Positions 32,947-43,970 of a DNA stretch of 64,000 nt are shown here, in pieces. How positions within the stretch are numbered: position 1 is the first letter of the stretch; the number at the start of each line of letters is the position of its first letter. The notes below the pieces were generated by a model. The model saw only the letters and a program-made list of their open reading frames with translations. It ran no database searches and was not told the DNA's origin. This DNA comes from Enterococcus dongliensis (GTDB lineage: Bacteria; Bacillota; Bacilli; Lactobacillales; Enterococcaceae), in contig NZ_BJDQ01000004.1 in the NCBI RefSeq assembly GCF_005405225.1, positions 1-64,000 of the forward strand. Reading direction: 5' to 3'. Position numbers and translations under genes: made by a program.

Positions 32947-34764
32947 CTAGGCTTGTTTCAAGCGTTTCGTCAATTCGATAATCTGAACAGTCAATTCTAA
33001 TTCTCGCTGTTGATTTCCGCTTTTTCTGGCCTCAAGCTGCTCTTTTTGTCGTTGTTTTATTTCTTCAGCAATGCCAGACTGGGAAATCACTCGCATCAAG
33101 TCATAGATTTCTTGTTCATTACTATCTGCTGACATGGATATCATAGAGATGTCGATGGCAAGTTGCTTCATCTCATTCTCTTTTAAATAGTTCAGGAAGT
33201 CTGCTAAAACAAAATTTCCATGAACCATCATATAACTATCTAAGTAAAGAAGCAATTCTTGATATTGATCGTGAATAAATTGAAATTCTGTTTGAACCAA
33301 TTGTTCACGGATGGAAGCTTCATTCATGCTACGATACAGTAACATTCGTTCAGCTTTTTCTTCCTTAGTCAAACTTTTTTTGACTGATTGAACCGGTATT
33401 GGTTCAATCGATCGTTGTTGTTGACGGCGTGTTGTTCGAAGTGTTTGCCGAATCATCTGCAACTGTTGTTTTAAGCTTTCACGGGTTAAATGAAACTCAT
33501 TTGACAACTGACCCAAATACAAGTCTTGTTCTACCGGTGATTGGACTTTGGCCAAGTCTTGCATTACGGCTTCCAAATAATTCAACCGATCAGCTTCATT
33601 TTCTAAGTTCAATCCTTTTTTTCGGTAAGACATCTTAAACGCAAAGGGCGTTTGACGACCATGTTGCAATAAATTTTGCAATTCAGTCACACCATATTTA
33701 CGTAAATATTCATCTGGATCCAATTTTTCTGGTACGGTAACTGTTGTAAGATTCAACCGGCTGTGTTCAGCTAAAACCATTAATGCACGGTCTGTTGCTG
33801 CTTGCCCGGGATCGTCTCCATCATAGGCAATAACAATTTGCCCAGTAATCCGTTCGATTGCTGCGATTTGCTGTTCAGTCAAACTTGTACCCATCGAAGC
33901 TATGCCGATTTTGATGTCTGCTTGCCAAGCGGCCAGCACATCCATAAATCCTTCAAACAAAATCGCTTCACCTTGTTTACGAATCTCATTTCGTGCTTTG
34001 TCAAAATTAAACAAGACTTGTCGTTTATTAAATAGCTCTGTTTCTGGTGAATTCAGATATTTAGGCTGATCCTTTCCAGGAAAATCCTTCGTCTTTAATA
34101 ATCGGCCCGAAAAGCCGATTGTTTTCCCTCGAAAATCATTCAATGGAAACATTACACGCTGATAAAAACGATCACTAAAACTACCATCTTCACGGCGGAT
34201 AAATAGCCCACTGCGCTCCATCAACTCAGCAGTCACCTTGTCTTGCTGCGCGATTTGAACTAAAAAATCTCGTTGACTAGGCGCAAACCCCAGCTTAAAT
34301 TCACTGATCAATTCATCACTCAATCCACGACCATGCAGATAAGCTAACGCCTCTTCGCCTACTTTTGTATTCATCAATAAATGATGATACAAATCTCGTG
34401 TTCGTTCATGCAACGCAATCAATTGTTGTTGACCGCTTGTCTGATTGACCGGCTCACTAGAAATCTCGATAGAAAGAGGAATCTGTTCCATATCTGCTAC
34501 TTTTTTTACTGCTTCAGGAAAACTAATTCCTTCTAATTCTTGTAAAAAAGTATAGACATTCCCGCCTTTGCCGCAACCAAAACAATGAAAAATCTGTTTA
34601 TCTTCAGCAACTGAGAACGATGGTGTTTTTTCTTCGTGAAACGGACAGAGTCCCAAATAATTCTTGCCGGATTTTTTTAACTGTACGTATTGTCCGATCA
34701 CTTCCACAATATTGGTTTTTTCACGAACTTCATCAATCACTTGTTGGGGAATCCTTTGTACCAA
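32947..34764 (-). CDS. dnaG: DNA primase DnaG, 605 aa
   Basis: Makes RNA primers at the replication fork. The CHC2-type zinc ribbon is C-P-F-H...C-F-G-C ([25 protein letters not shown]). The TOPRIM core has [15 protein letters not shown] and [20 protein letters not shown]-terminal helicase-binding domain of low conservation completes it. The start is TTG with GGGGTG five bases upstream, giving [11 protein letters not shown], which matches primase N-termini. Confidence 0.96.
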   Translation of the reverse strand: MVQRIPQQVIDEVREKTNIVEVIGQYVQLKKSGKNYLGLCPFHEEKTPSFSVAEDKQIFHCFGCGKGGNVYTFLQELEGISFPEAVKKVADMEQIPLSIEISSEPVNQTSGQQQLIALHERTRDLYHHLLMNTKVGEEALAYLHGRGLSDELISEFKLGFAPSQRDFLVQIAQQDKVTAELMERSGLFIRREDGSFSDRFYQRVMFPLNDFRGKTIGFSGRLLKTKDFPGKDQPKYLNSPETELFNKRQVLFNFDKARNEIRKQGEAILFEGFMDVLAAWQADIKIGIASMGTSLTEQQIAAIERITGQIVIAYDGDDPGQAATDRALMVLAEHSRLNLTTVTVPEKLDPDEYLRKYGVTELQNLLQHGRQTPFAFKMSYRKKGLNLENEADRLNYLEAVMQDLAKVQSPVEQDLYLGQLSNEFHLTRESLKQQLQMIRQTLRTTRRQQQRSIEPIPVQSVKKSLTKEEKAERMLLYRSMNEASIREQLVQTEFQFIHDQYQELLLYLDSYMMVHGNFVLADFLNYLKENEMKQLAIDISMISMSADSNEQEIYDLMRVISQSGIAEEIKQRQKEQLEARKSGNQQRELELTVQIIELTKRLKQA

Positions 34765-34917
34765 AACTTCACCCCAATTTCTAAAAATATGATAACAGCT
34801 GTAAAAAACCGCCCCAATTTATTCTTCAATCAGCGCGATTTTTTTAGACAAACTTATACAGTTATCATTTTAGCATATTTCTTTATTATTACAAGCTTTC
34901 CGCTCATTATTTCCTAT

Positions 34918-35547
34918 TTATTGGAACCGTTGAAATAACATGAGGAGTTGTTTGTTCATTTGAACAATCTCTGCATAAAACATGTTCCCGCCATTTTGAT
35001 ATAAATAACCGCCATTGTAAAATACTGATTGAACTTGCATGTAGCGATACATCGATTGTTGATCATTGCCATACCCTGGCGAAAGAACATCCCGTGAGTA
35101 CTTTTCAGCAAGCTCTACACTATTTTTCCCGCCATTTTTTTGGACATACTGAATATATTTGGTTCCAAAATTGTACGCTTGGATTGCCGTATTAAGATCA
35201 CACCCTGCGGCCTTCGCTTGCTCATAACTTTCAGCAAAATGTTTGACGCCACTTTCTATGCTCTCTTGTTGACTGCTGATTTTCCCACGACTACCATAAG
35301 CACTTTCAGAACTTTGCATCAAATCAGTGCCTTTTCCTTTGGATTCTGTATACATGATCCCTAAAATGACGTCAGTATATTCACCGATCTCTGCTTGATT
35401 GGCCAAAGTTTGAACATCACTACGATAACTATTGACTGTTTTTGTATGTTTATAGGTGCGAACTGCAAAAAGAATACCGATTATAAGCACCGTAAGAATT
35501 GCTAGTACGCTTATTATTTTAAAGAATTTTCCAATTATTTTTGCCAT
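34918..35547 (-). CDS. Membrane-anchored lysozyme-like (lytic transglycosylase) protein, 209 aa
   Basis: A single N-terminal membrane segment (KIISVLAILTVLIIGILFAV) is followed by an extracellular lysozyme-like domain with VILGIMYTESKGKGTDLMQS (the candidate catalytic Glu is in YTESKG), IESGVKHFAESYEQA and IQAYNFGTKYIQYV. This is the architecture of small peptidoglycan hydrolases such as pneumococcal Pmp23 and the N-terminal lysozyme domain of CwlT. It probably cleaves glycan strands locally. The start is uncertain: ATG 35547, or TTG 35559 adding four residues; neither has a strong SD. Confidence 0.85.
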   Translation of the reverse strand: MAKIIGKFFKIISVLAILTVLIIGILFAVRTYKHTKTVNSYRSDVQTLANQAEIGEYTDVILGIMYTESKGKGTDLMQSSESAYGSRGKISSQQESIESGVKHFAESYEQAKAAGCDLNTAIQAYNFGTKYIQYVQKNGGKNSVELAEKYSRDVLSPGYGNDQQSMYRYMQVQSVFYNGGYLYQNGGNMFYAEIVQMNKQLLMLFQRFQ

Positions 35548-35730
35548 AAATCTGCCCAACTATCTTCTTTTTTCTTCTACCCATACTACAAGAATCTACT
35601 AAACTTTTGAAAGCATTAATTGATAGCTTTATATTTAATTAATCATTCAGATTGTTCTAACTGATTGGATGATTAAATTAATGTGCAAGATACAAAAAAA
35701 TCGTTATACTAATGATTGGTAGGTGATGTT

Positions 35731-36453
35731 GTGAAAAATGAAAAAAAGACCGCTCTTATGAGTGACGGTTCAGAAATTTATTACGAAAAATATGGACAAG
35801 GTCCAGCACTTTTCTTACTCCACGGGAATGGTGGTAGCGGAAAATACTTTTCAAAACAATTAAATAGCTTTAGTAAACATTTTAATGTTTATGTCGTGGA
35901 TAGCCGCGGACATGGTCGTTCAACAAACACGCAAAAAGAAACTAGTTTTCATCTAATGGCAGAAGATCTTGCTACGATCATGGACCAAGAAAAACTGGTA
36001 CAGGCTGATTTCTTAGGTTTTAGCGATGGAGCAAATCTAGCTATGGTCTTTGCACGGTTATACCCTAAAAAAGTGGATCATCTAATTTTAAATGCCGGCA
36101 ACACTATTCCGAGTGGTGTCCGTTTGATTCCGCATCTATTGAGTTATGTACAGTATGCGATCGTCTGGGTCGGTGCATTTGTTGATACAGGTATGCGTAA
36201 CTTTTTACCAATCTTACGGCTCCTTTTTCGTGATATTGGATTATCAACAGATGATCTAGCTAAAATCGACGCTCCCACATTAGTCATTGTCGGAAAACAC
36301 GATTCAATTAAAACAAAACATTCCATGTATATCGCCCGGTCTATCCCAAATGCAAGTTTTGCAATCGTCCCAGGACAAGGGCATATGTTCGCTCGCAGAA
36401 ACCCAAAACGCTTCAATCAGGAAGTCTTACAATTTTTAATTAACGAGGAGTGA
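35731..36453 (+). CDS. Alpha/beta-fold hydrolase, 240 aa
   Basis: Serine hydrolase with an oxyanion region LFLLHGNGGSGKYF, nucleophile elbow GFSDGANLAMVF (Ser in GxSxG), acid Asp in LVIVGKHDSI and His in PGQGHMFARRN. The substrate is unknown. GTG 35731 follows AGGTGA; an upstream TTG is less likely. A TATACT box at 35705-35710 is a probable -10. The stop lies four bases before the mprF start, and the mprF SD overlaps its 3' end, so the pair forms an operon, which suggests a lipid or cell-envelope ester as substrate. Confidence 0.88.
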   Translation: MKNEKKTALMSDGSEIYYEKYGQGPALFLLHGNGGSGKYFSKQLNSFSKHFNVYVVDSRGHGRSTNTQKETSFHLMAEDLATIMDQEKLVQADFLGFSDGANLAMVFARLYPKKVDHLILNAGNTIPSGVRLIPHLLSYVQYAIVWVGAFVDTGMRNFLPILRLLFRDIGLSTDDLAKIDAPTLVIVGKHDSIKTKHSMYIARSIPNASFAIVPGQGHMFARRNPKRFNQEVLQFLINEE

Positions 36454-36457
36454 GTTG

Positions 36458-39034
36458 GTGGAGAAATCAATTACATGGTTTAAAGCACATTTAAACAAAT
36501 TAAAAATAGTTTTCTTAATCTCAGTTATCATTATCGTTTTATTCGAATTATCAACTATTGCCAAAACGATCTCAGTTGAGCATCTCGCAATTATTTTCAG
36601 CAAGATTAAGATTGGAAACATCTTATTGATGGCTTTGATTGGATCAATCTCAGTCATACCGATGATTGGTTATGATCTCACATTGAATACATTGTTAGAA
36701 CAAAAACCTAAAAAACTATATATTTTTGAAACAAGTTGGTTGGTGAACACGCTAAATAACATCGCAGGTTTTGGCGGCTTCATCAGCGCAGGGCTGCGTT
36801 CAGAATTTTACGGCAAACAGATTGCTGGTAAAAAAGTGGTCCGTGCTCTATCAAAAATTTTAGTCTTTACGATGTCAGGGTTATCTATTTACGCATTGCT
36901 CTCTTTTTTTCTTGTCATGTTTGATGATTCCAATCACTATTTGCGTCAATATTGGATCTGGTTGATTGGTGGCGGCTTGTATTTTCCCCTGATTTTTTGT
37001 TTAAGTCTTTTTGGTAAAGGAGAATATCTCGGCGATTTAAAAAGTTCTCAGCGCTGGCAACTGATTGGAACGTCCTTTCTTGAATGGAGCGGCGTGTTGA
37101 TCAGTTTTATTTCAACAGGGATTTTAATGGGTATCTCAGTTGATATCCGGGAAGTAATCCCGTTATTTATTGCAGCGACTGTTATTGGGATAGTTTCGAT
37201 GATTCCCGGAGAGCTTGGTAGTTTTGACTTAATGATGATCATTGGTTTATCTGCTCTTGGAACACCAAAAGAGACCGTAGTCGCCTGGCTTTTATTATTC
37301 CGATTATTTTATTACTTAGTTCCTTTTATCATCGGACTGATCCTCTTTTTCAAAAATCTTGGTACAACGATCAATCTGCGCTATAAAGGGATCCCAATCA
37401 GCTTGCTAAAAGAATTGGCTCATAAATTGGAGACCTTTTTTCTTTATTTTACCGGGATCATGCTTGTTTTATCTGCAACGATTCCAGAAGCCTTCAGCCA
37501 ATTATCTTTTTTACAGAGGCTAAATCCTATTCGTTCTCGTGTAATTGTTGTTTTCCCAGCAATTCTACTAGGCTTTTTATTGATTGTCACCGGTCGCGGG
37601 ATTTCTGCACGCGTCAAACGAGCGTACATTCCAACAATCACTCTTGTAACACTGACCTTCGTGTATTCATTACTGGCTGGTTTTCGGATTTCAACCGGAA
37701 TCTTTCTTGCTCTATTATTATTATTTGTTATTTTTTCTAAAAATGAATTGTTCAGAGAACAACTTGTTTACTCTGCTGAATGGATGACTATCGATGGGCT
37801 CATCATGGGCGGCTTAGGAATTTTATATATAATCATAGGCGTTTACAATAGTCCAAAAATTCATCATCGACACCATCTCCCAGATTTTTTCTTATTTCCT
37901 AGCGAACAAATCTGGATTGTCGGCTTTGTTGCAATTTTATCTGTTGCCTTCATTATTTTGTTACTAATTCATTTCTTTAAAAATAAACGGATTGAAATCG
38001 GTGAACCTTTAGATGAAATGCGAGTCCAACATATTTTACAATCCTTCGGCGGCAACCCTGACAGTCAATTGGTTTTTTTAAAGGATAAAAAGGTTTTTTA
38101 TTACAATGACGGCAAAGAAGACACTGTCTTTTTTCAAATGGCAACTTTTAACAATAAACTATTAGTAATGGGGGATCCTTCTGGTAAAAAAGCTGATTTT
38201 GAACCTGCCATAGAAGCTTTAATCGATGAAGCCGATCGTTATAATTATTTGCCAGTATTTTATGAAAACAGCGAAGAAATAGTGATGATCCTCCACGAAT
38301 TTGGCTATGATTTCATAAAATTTGGCGAACGAGCTCATGTTCATCTGCCTGATTTTACATTAAGCGGCAAAAAAATGAAGGGACAACGAGCTACTTTCAA
38401 TAAAATTCTTAAAGCCGGCTATCAATTTGATGTCATCCATCCGCCGTTCTCAGCTGAAACGCTTGCCTCCTTAAAAGAAATTTCGGATGAATGGCTCAAT
38501 GGCCGCAAAGAGAAAGGATTTTCGTTAGGTTTCTTTTCAGAAGATTATCTGCAACGTGCGTCCATTGCCATAATAAAAAACGAGACGGAAATCGTTGCCT
38601 TTGCAAACTTCATGCCTACTTATTCTAAGACTATCGGAACCATTGATTTGATGCGCTTTAGTCCAACAAAGGCTCCTAGCGGGACAATGGATTTTCTTTT
38701 CATCAATTTATTCCAATATATGCGTGATGAATTAGAGCTGGACTATTTCGATTTAGGTATGGCTCCTTTGGCTAACGTCGGGACTTCCCGTAAAAGCTTT
38801 ACGCAAGAACGGATCGCTTACCTAGTTTATAATTTTGGTTCACGTTTTTATTCCTTTGGCGGTCTAAAAGAGTACAAAGACAAATATGCGGACAAGTGGT
38901 TTCCCGAATACGTCTTGTACTCTCGAGATAGCTGGATCGGCTATGTCATGATTGCACTATTGATCACTGATAATGCCCCTGTTCAAAACACAAAGAACTA
39001 TCACGGCCTCCATCGTTTTATCTTTAGAGAATAG
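36458..39034 (+). CDS. mprF: Phosphatidylglycerol lysyltransferase/flippase MprF, 858 aa
   Basis: Bifunctional enzyme that aminoacylates phosphatidylglycerol with lysine (or similar) from aminoacyl-tRNA and flips the product, lowering the negative surface charge and sensitivity to cationic peptides. The N-terminal half has about 12-14 membrane segments (AGFGGFISAGLRSEFYGK and MIPGELGSFDLMMIIGLSALG are family blocks). The C-terminal cytosolic GNAT-like synthase has QLVFLKDKKVFYYNDGKE, RATFNKILKAGYQFDV and GTMDFLFINLFQYM. Length is standard. GAGGAG precedes GTG by seven bases; TTG directly before it is possible. Confidence 0.94.
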   Translation: MEKSITWFKAHLNKLKIVFLISVIIIVLFELSTIAKTISVEHLAIIFSKIKIGNILLMALIGSISVIPMIGYDLTLNTLLEQKPKKLYIFETSWLVNTLNNIAGFGGFISAGLRSEFYGKQIAGKKVVRALSKILVFTMSGLSIYALLSFFLVMFDDSNHYLRQYWIWLIGGGLYFPLIFCLSLFGKGEYLGDLKSSQRWQLIGTSFLEWSGVLISFISTGILMGISVDIREVIPLFIAATVIGIVSMIPGELGSFDLMMIIGLSALGTPKETVVAWLLLFRLFYYLVPFIIGLILFFKNLGTTINLRYKGIPISLLKELAHKLETFFLYFTGIMLVLSATIPEAFSQLSFLQRLNPIRSRVIVVFPAILLGFLLIVTGRGISARVKRAYIPTITLVTLTFVYSLLAGFRISTGIFLALLLLFVIFSKNELFREQLVYSAEWMTIDGLIMGGLGILYIIIGVYNSPKIHHRHHLPDFFLFPSEQIWIVGFVAILSVAFIILLLIHFFKNKRIEIGEPLDEMRVQHILQSFGGNPDSQLVFLKDKKVFYYNDGKEDTVFFQMATFNNKLLVMGDPSGKKADFEPAIEALIDEADRYNYLPVFYENSEEIVMILHEFGYDFIKFGERAHVHLPDFTLSGKKMKGQRATFNKILKAGYQFDVIHPPFSAETLASLKEISDEWLNGRKEKGFSLGFFSEDYLQRASIAIIKNETEIVAFANFMPTYSKTIGTIDLMRFSPTKAPSGTMDFLFINLFQYMRDELELDYFDLGMAPLANVGTSRKSFTQERIAYLVYNFGSRFYSFGGLKEYKDKYADKWFPEYVLYSRDSWIGYVMIALLITDNAPVQNTKNYHGLHRFIFRE

Positions 39035-39061
39035 CAACTTCATGATTGAAGTTGCTATTTT
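39031..39061 (+). terminator. Terminator of mprF
   Basis: ATAGCAACTTCA and TGAAGTTGCTAT with a 4-nt loop are followed by a T tract; it overlaps the mprF stop codon and separates mprF from the next promoter. Confidence 0.85.
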
Positions 39062-39064
39062 AGC

Positions 39065-39093
39065 TTGACACGCCCCAAAAATACGTCTAGAAT
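39065..39093 (+). promoter_or_regulatory. Consensus promoter of the leader-peptide attenuator
   Basis: TTGACA (39065-39070), a 17-nt spacer and TAGAAT (39088-39093). It is the best consensus promoter I noticed in the window. Start of transcription is expected near 39100. Confidence 0.85.
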
Positions 39094-39130
39094 AAATCAA
39101 AATAAAATTAATTAGTTTGGAGTGTTTATT

Positions 39131-39187
39131 ATGACTCAATTGATCTCTAGACAACTAAATAATTATTACTTTAGCTATTTTAGATAA
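39131..39187 (+). CDS. Aromatic-rich leader peptide, 18 aa
   Basis: ATG 39131 is eight bases after GGAG (39119-39122). The peptide MTQLISRQLNNYYFSYFR carries Tyr-Tyr-Phe-Ser-Tyr-Phe at codons 12-17 and stops at 39185-39187. A dense run of one amino acid class just before a terminator region is the mark of ribosome-mediated attenuation (as in pheL, trpL or hisL). Three Tyr and two Phe codons suggest sensing of charged tRNA-Tyr and tRNA-Phe. Segment 1 of the attenuator starts one base after the stop codon. Confidence 0.75.
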   Translation: MTQLISRQLNNYYFSYFR

Positions 39188-39347
39188 GTTTGTATTCATG
39201 CTTCATGGATACAGACCTTTCCGTTTGTATCTATGATGGCTAAAGCATTTTATGCTGATTTTTTCGCCACATAGATGAAAATCTATCGTGGCTTTTATTT
39301 ATTTCTCGAGCTCATTGTAGATTTTCTAATCTATAATGAGCTTTTTT
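39188..39347 (+). promoter_or_regulatory. Seven-segment attenuator with two terminator hairpins
   Basis: Segments: 1 = 39188-39200, 2 = 39204-39216, 3 = 39223-39240, 4 = 39266-39277, 5 = 39278-39293, 6 = 39309-39325, 7 = 39328-39342. Possible pairings are 1:2 (13 bp), 2:3 (13 bp), 3:4 (12 bp, one bulge), 4:5 (11 bp, GAAA loop, then TTTTATTT), 5:6 (about 15 pairs, one mismatch and one bulge) and 6:7 (15 bp, then TTTTTT). Neighbouring pairings exclude each other. A ribosome at the leader stop covers segment 1, allowing 2:3, 4:5 and 6:7 (termination). Stalling at the Tyr codons frees segment 1 and favours 1:2, 3:4 and 5:6 (readthrough). Confidence 0.7.
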
Positions 39348-39382
39348 AGCTGCTAAATGAACAACAAATAGGAGGGATTTTT

Positions 39383-40123
39383 ATGAATATTGTACCAGAA
39401 ATTGCAATCAAGTCGGATGGATTAGCAGCGATTGGTAGTTATACATTTTCATTATGGACAAAAAGAAAAATAGTTTTAATTAGTGATAAAAAAAGTTTTG
39501 ATATTCATGGTTCAAAAGTACTCCAATACTTAACGATTATCGGATTTGATGTTCATACACTTATTTTAGATGAAACTTATTATACTGTAACTACAGCAAA
39601 GCTCATTCATACTTTTTTGAAAAATGAGAACATAACTAAGACAGACGGAATCATCGGTTTAGGTAATGAAACACTCTGTCAATTAAGTGGTTTTGTATCA
39701 GCGACATATCTTGGTGGACTTCCATTGATTCAAATTCCAACAACTTTGATTGCCCAATTTATTGTCTGCGCGCAAAAACAAGTTTGTTTGCTCAATTCTG
39801 AAACAACATATTTACATACCGCACAAACAAGACCCGATGGTATCATGATTGATTCAACCTTGACGGATAATCTATCTAAAGAAGAGCTAACAGCCGCACA
39901 AACCTTAATGCTTAATTTAGGATTCTCACAAGATCATGTTTGTCGTCATGAATTAAGAAAAAAAGAACGGATTATTGATTATCAATTAAACTATGAATTA
40001 TTATTTGATAAATTCATAACAGATACTTTAATCAGTAATAAAAAAATAATCAATAAATCATTTAATTCCCATTTACAAAGTATCTATAATAAATTGCTAG
40101 CTCAATCAAATCATCTAAGATAA
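39383..40123 (+). CDS. Truncated 3-dehydroquinate synthase-like protein, 246 aa
   Basis: The N-terminal domain of AroB is recognisable: SDGLAAIGSYTFSLWTKRKI, TKTDGIIGLGNETLCQLSG and FVSATYLGGLPLIQIPTTLIAQ (last block shown across motifs). PDGIMIDSTLTDNLSKEEL matches the PDGVLID..TL....EL block. The NAD-binding GGGVVGD is changed to GNETLCQ, the DSSxGGK segment after TTLIAQ is gone, the Glu of GEVIKYG is lost, and the C-terminal metal-ligand domain is missing (246 instead of about 360 aa). DHQ synthase activity is therefore not expected. AGGAGGG precedes the ATG. The gene is alone in its unit behind a Tyr/Phe attenuator, so a sensor, assembly role or relic of an aro operon are all possible. 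Confidence 0.7.
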   Translation: MNIVPEIAIKSDGLAAIGSYTFSLWTKRKIVLISDKKSFDIHGSKVLQYLTIIGFDVHTLILDETYYTVTTAKLIHTFLKNENITKTDGIIGLGNETLCQLSGFVSATYLGGLPLIQIPTTLIAQFIVCAQKQVCLLNSETTYLHTAQTRPDGIMIDSTLTDNLSKEELTAAQTLMLNLGFSQDHVCRHELRKKERIIDYQLNYELLFDKFITDTLISNKKIINKSFNSHLQSIYNKLLAQSNHLR

Positions 40124-40151
40124 TAACTACCATCCCTTCTACTTTCATCAA

Positions 40152-40184
40152 AAAAGCTCAGCCAATTAACATTGACTGAGCTTT
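40152..40184. terminator. Bidirectional terminator between the AroB-like gene and dnaJ
   Basis: AAAGCTCAGCCAAT and ATTGACTGAGCTTT pair with one mismatch; A and T runs flank the stem. Confidence 0.9.
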
Positions 40185-40187
40185 GCT

Positions 40188-41348
40188 TTATTTTTTTGCA
40201 CCAAAGGCATCTTTCATTTTACCAAAAAATCCTTCTTCTTTTTGCTCACTGACTGTTTGTCCGCCAGCTTCTGCAAATGCACGTAACGCCTCTCGTTGCT
40301 TATCATTTAAGTTCTTCGGCGTAATAATCTTCACCGTAACTTGTTGATCCCCGTTTGTAGTACCGCGAAGTCTTGGTGCACCTTTGCCGCGAAGTCTGAA
40401 TTTCGCACCCGTTTGTGTACCAGCAGGTATTTTTAAGCGTACATCCCCATGGACAGTCGGCACATTGATTTCATCACCTAATGCCGCTTGAACAAAACTT
40501 AATGGTAAGGTGTAATAAATCTCCGCACCATCGCGATCAAAAATATCACTTTCTTTTACCTTAAAGACGACATAAAGATCTCCATATGGTCCACCATTAA
40601 TTCCTGCCTCGCCTTGATCAGCCAAACGCATTTGTTGTCCATCTTCTACACCAGCAGGTACTTTTACCTTAACAGTATGTGGACGTTTTTCATGTCCTGT
40701 ACCATGACATGTTGGACAAGGATCCTTAATTTCTTTTCCTGTACCATGACATACGTCACAAGTTTGACGACTCATCACACGGCCAAGCGGTGTTTGGTGT
40801 TCCACATTGATCGAACCTGAACCATGACATTTATGACAAACTTCCGGTTGTGTGCCTGGTTTTGCGCCATTTCCATTACAAGTATGACACGTTTCTTCTC
40901 GGTTGTATTTAATATCTTTTTCCACACCAAAAATGGCTTCTTCAAATTCCAAGTTGATTGAATATTGAAGATCTGCACCTTGTCTTGGTGCTTTAGGGTC
41001 AGTTTGACGTGAACCTCCGCCTCCGAAAAATGATTCAAAAATATCTTCAAATCCAAAACCGCCTGCTCCGCCAAATCCACCGGCGCCGCCGAAACCACCT
41101 GCTCCACCAGCACCAAAATTCGGATCAGTACCTGCATGACCATATTGATCGTAAGCAGCACGTTTTTGTGGATCACTCAAGATTTCATACGCTTCAGAAA
41201 TTTCTTTAAATTTTTCTTCAGCATCGGCTTCTTTATTGATATCCGGATGGTATTTTTTGGAAAGCTTGCGGTATGCTTTTTTTATCTCATCATCCGAAGC
41301 CCCTTTTTGTACCCCAAGGACTTCATAATAATCCCGTTTTGTAGCCAT
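40188..41348 (-). CDS. dnaJ: Chaperone DnaJ (Hsp40), 386 aa
   Basis: Co-chaperone that stimulates DnaK ATPase. The J domain ([23 protein letters not shown] in [10 protein letters not shown]) is followed by a long Gly/Phe-rich region, four CxxCxGxG zinc repeats ([32 protein letters not shown]) and the C-terminal substrate-binding domains. Type I DnaJ of normal length. It follows dnaK after about 150 bases that contain the dnaK terminator. Confidence 0.97.
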   Translation of the reverse strand: MATKRDYYEVLGVQKGASDDEIKKAYRKLSKKYHPDINKEADAEEKFKEISEAYEILSDPQKRAAYDQYGHAGTDPNFGAGGAGGFGGAGGFGGAGGFGFEDIFESFFGGGGSRQTDPKAPRQGADLQYSINLEFEEAIFGVEKDIKYNREETCHTCNGNGAKPGTQPEVCHKCHGSGSINVEHQTPLGRVMSRQTCDVCHGTGKEIKDPCPTCHGTGHEKRPHTVKVKVPAGVEDGQQMRLADQGEAGINGGPYGDLYVVFKVKESDIFDRDGAEIYYTLPLSFVQAALGDEINVPTVHGDVRLKIPAGTQTGAKFRLRGKGAPRLRGTTNGDQQVTVKIITPKNLNDKQREALRAFAEAGGQTVSEQKEEGFFGKMKDAFGAKK

Positions 41349-41452
41349 TGGCTTCCCTCCATAATTTCATAGAATCGTTAGTATTGTATCACACTCAAAA
41401 TCGATACGATACTCTTCTTCGTGTTTTTCTAAAGGAGTTGCCCATCTTAAAG

Positions 41453-41483
41453 AAAAAAGACCAAAGCGATGACTTTGGTCTTT
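41453..41483 (-). terminator. Terminator between dnaK and dnaJ
   Basis: AAAGACCAAAG and CTTTGGTCTTT pair over a 6-nt loop, with U run on the minus strand. dnaJ then needs readthrough or its own promoter. Confidence 0.85.
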
Positions 41484-41496
41484 ATCAACGAATCAA

Positions 41497-43344
<1,848 letters not shown>

Positions 43345-43377
43345 TTATTATATGATTAATTATAGTAGTTTACTTTT

Positions 43378-43938
43378 TTATTGAGCTACGATTACCATTG
43401 CTGGGCGTAATACACGGTCGTGTAACTGATACCCTTTTTGCAATACGTTGACGATCGTTTCAGCTTTCACATCAGCTTCAGCAGGAACAGTTTGAACTGC
43501 TTGATGCAAGTTTGGATCAAACGTCTCCCCTTCAGCTTTGATTTCTGTGATACCTTCTTCTTTTAAAGCAACGTTTAGACTTTCAAGGACCATTTCTACC
43601 CCTTTTTTCAGGCTGGCACCTTGATCATCGGTAACTTCTGTTGCTAAGGCTCTTTCTAAATTATCGATCGCTGGTAATAATTTTTTCCCAAGATCTTGTG
43701 AACGATAGCGAACCAATTGTTCTCGTTCATTTTTATTGCGACTAGACATATTCGCGATTTCAGCACGAGCCCGCAAAAATTTGTCTTCCATTTCGTTGAA
43801 TTTATTCGTCAATTCCTCAACTTCAGAAACTTCCGGAATATCGATATCCTCTGTTTCTTCGTCGTGTTCAGTTGTTGGTGCTTCTGCAGCCTCAACTTCT
43901 GTTAATTCTTCAACTTCTTGTTTTTTTTCTTCTGCCAC
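43378..43938 (-). CDS. grpE: Nucleotide exchange factor GrpE, 186 aa
   Basis: Exchanges ADP for ATP on DnaK. An acidic N-terminus ([20 protein letters not shown]) is followed by the long coiled coil ([20 protein letters not shown]) and the C-terminal beta wing ([37 protein letters not shown]). The start codon is GTG with GGAAG upstream. It lies between hrcA and dnaK. Confidence 0.96.
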   Translation of the reverse strand: MAEEKKQEVEELTEVEAAEAPTTEHDEETEDIDIPEVSEVEELTNKFNEMEDKFLRARAEIANMSSRNKNEREQLVRYRSQDLGKKLLPAIDNLERALATEVTDDQGASLKKGVEMVLESLNVALKEEGITEIKAEGETFDPNLHQAVQTVPAEADVKAETIVNVLQKGYQLHDRVLRPAMVIVAQ

Positions 43939-43970
43939 TATGCTACTTCCTTTCTTTTTAGGAATCGTTT

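Noticed and set aside
39100-39382. T-box riboswitch before the AroB-like gene
   Set aside because: The T-box core (AGGGTGGNACCGCG) and the specifier-loop layout are absent; the leader ORF with SD fits ribosome-mediated attenuation.
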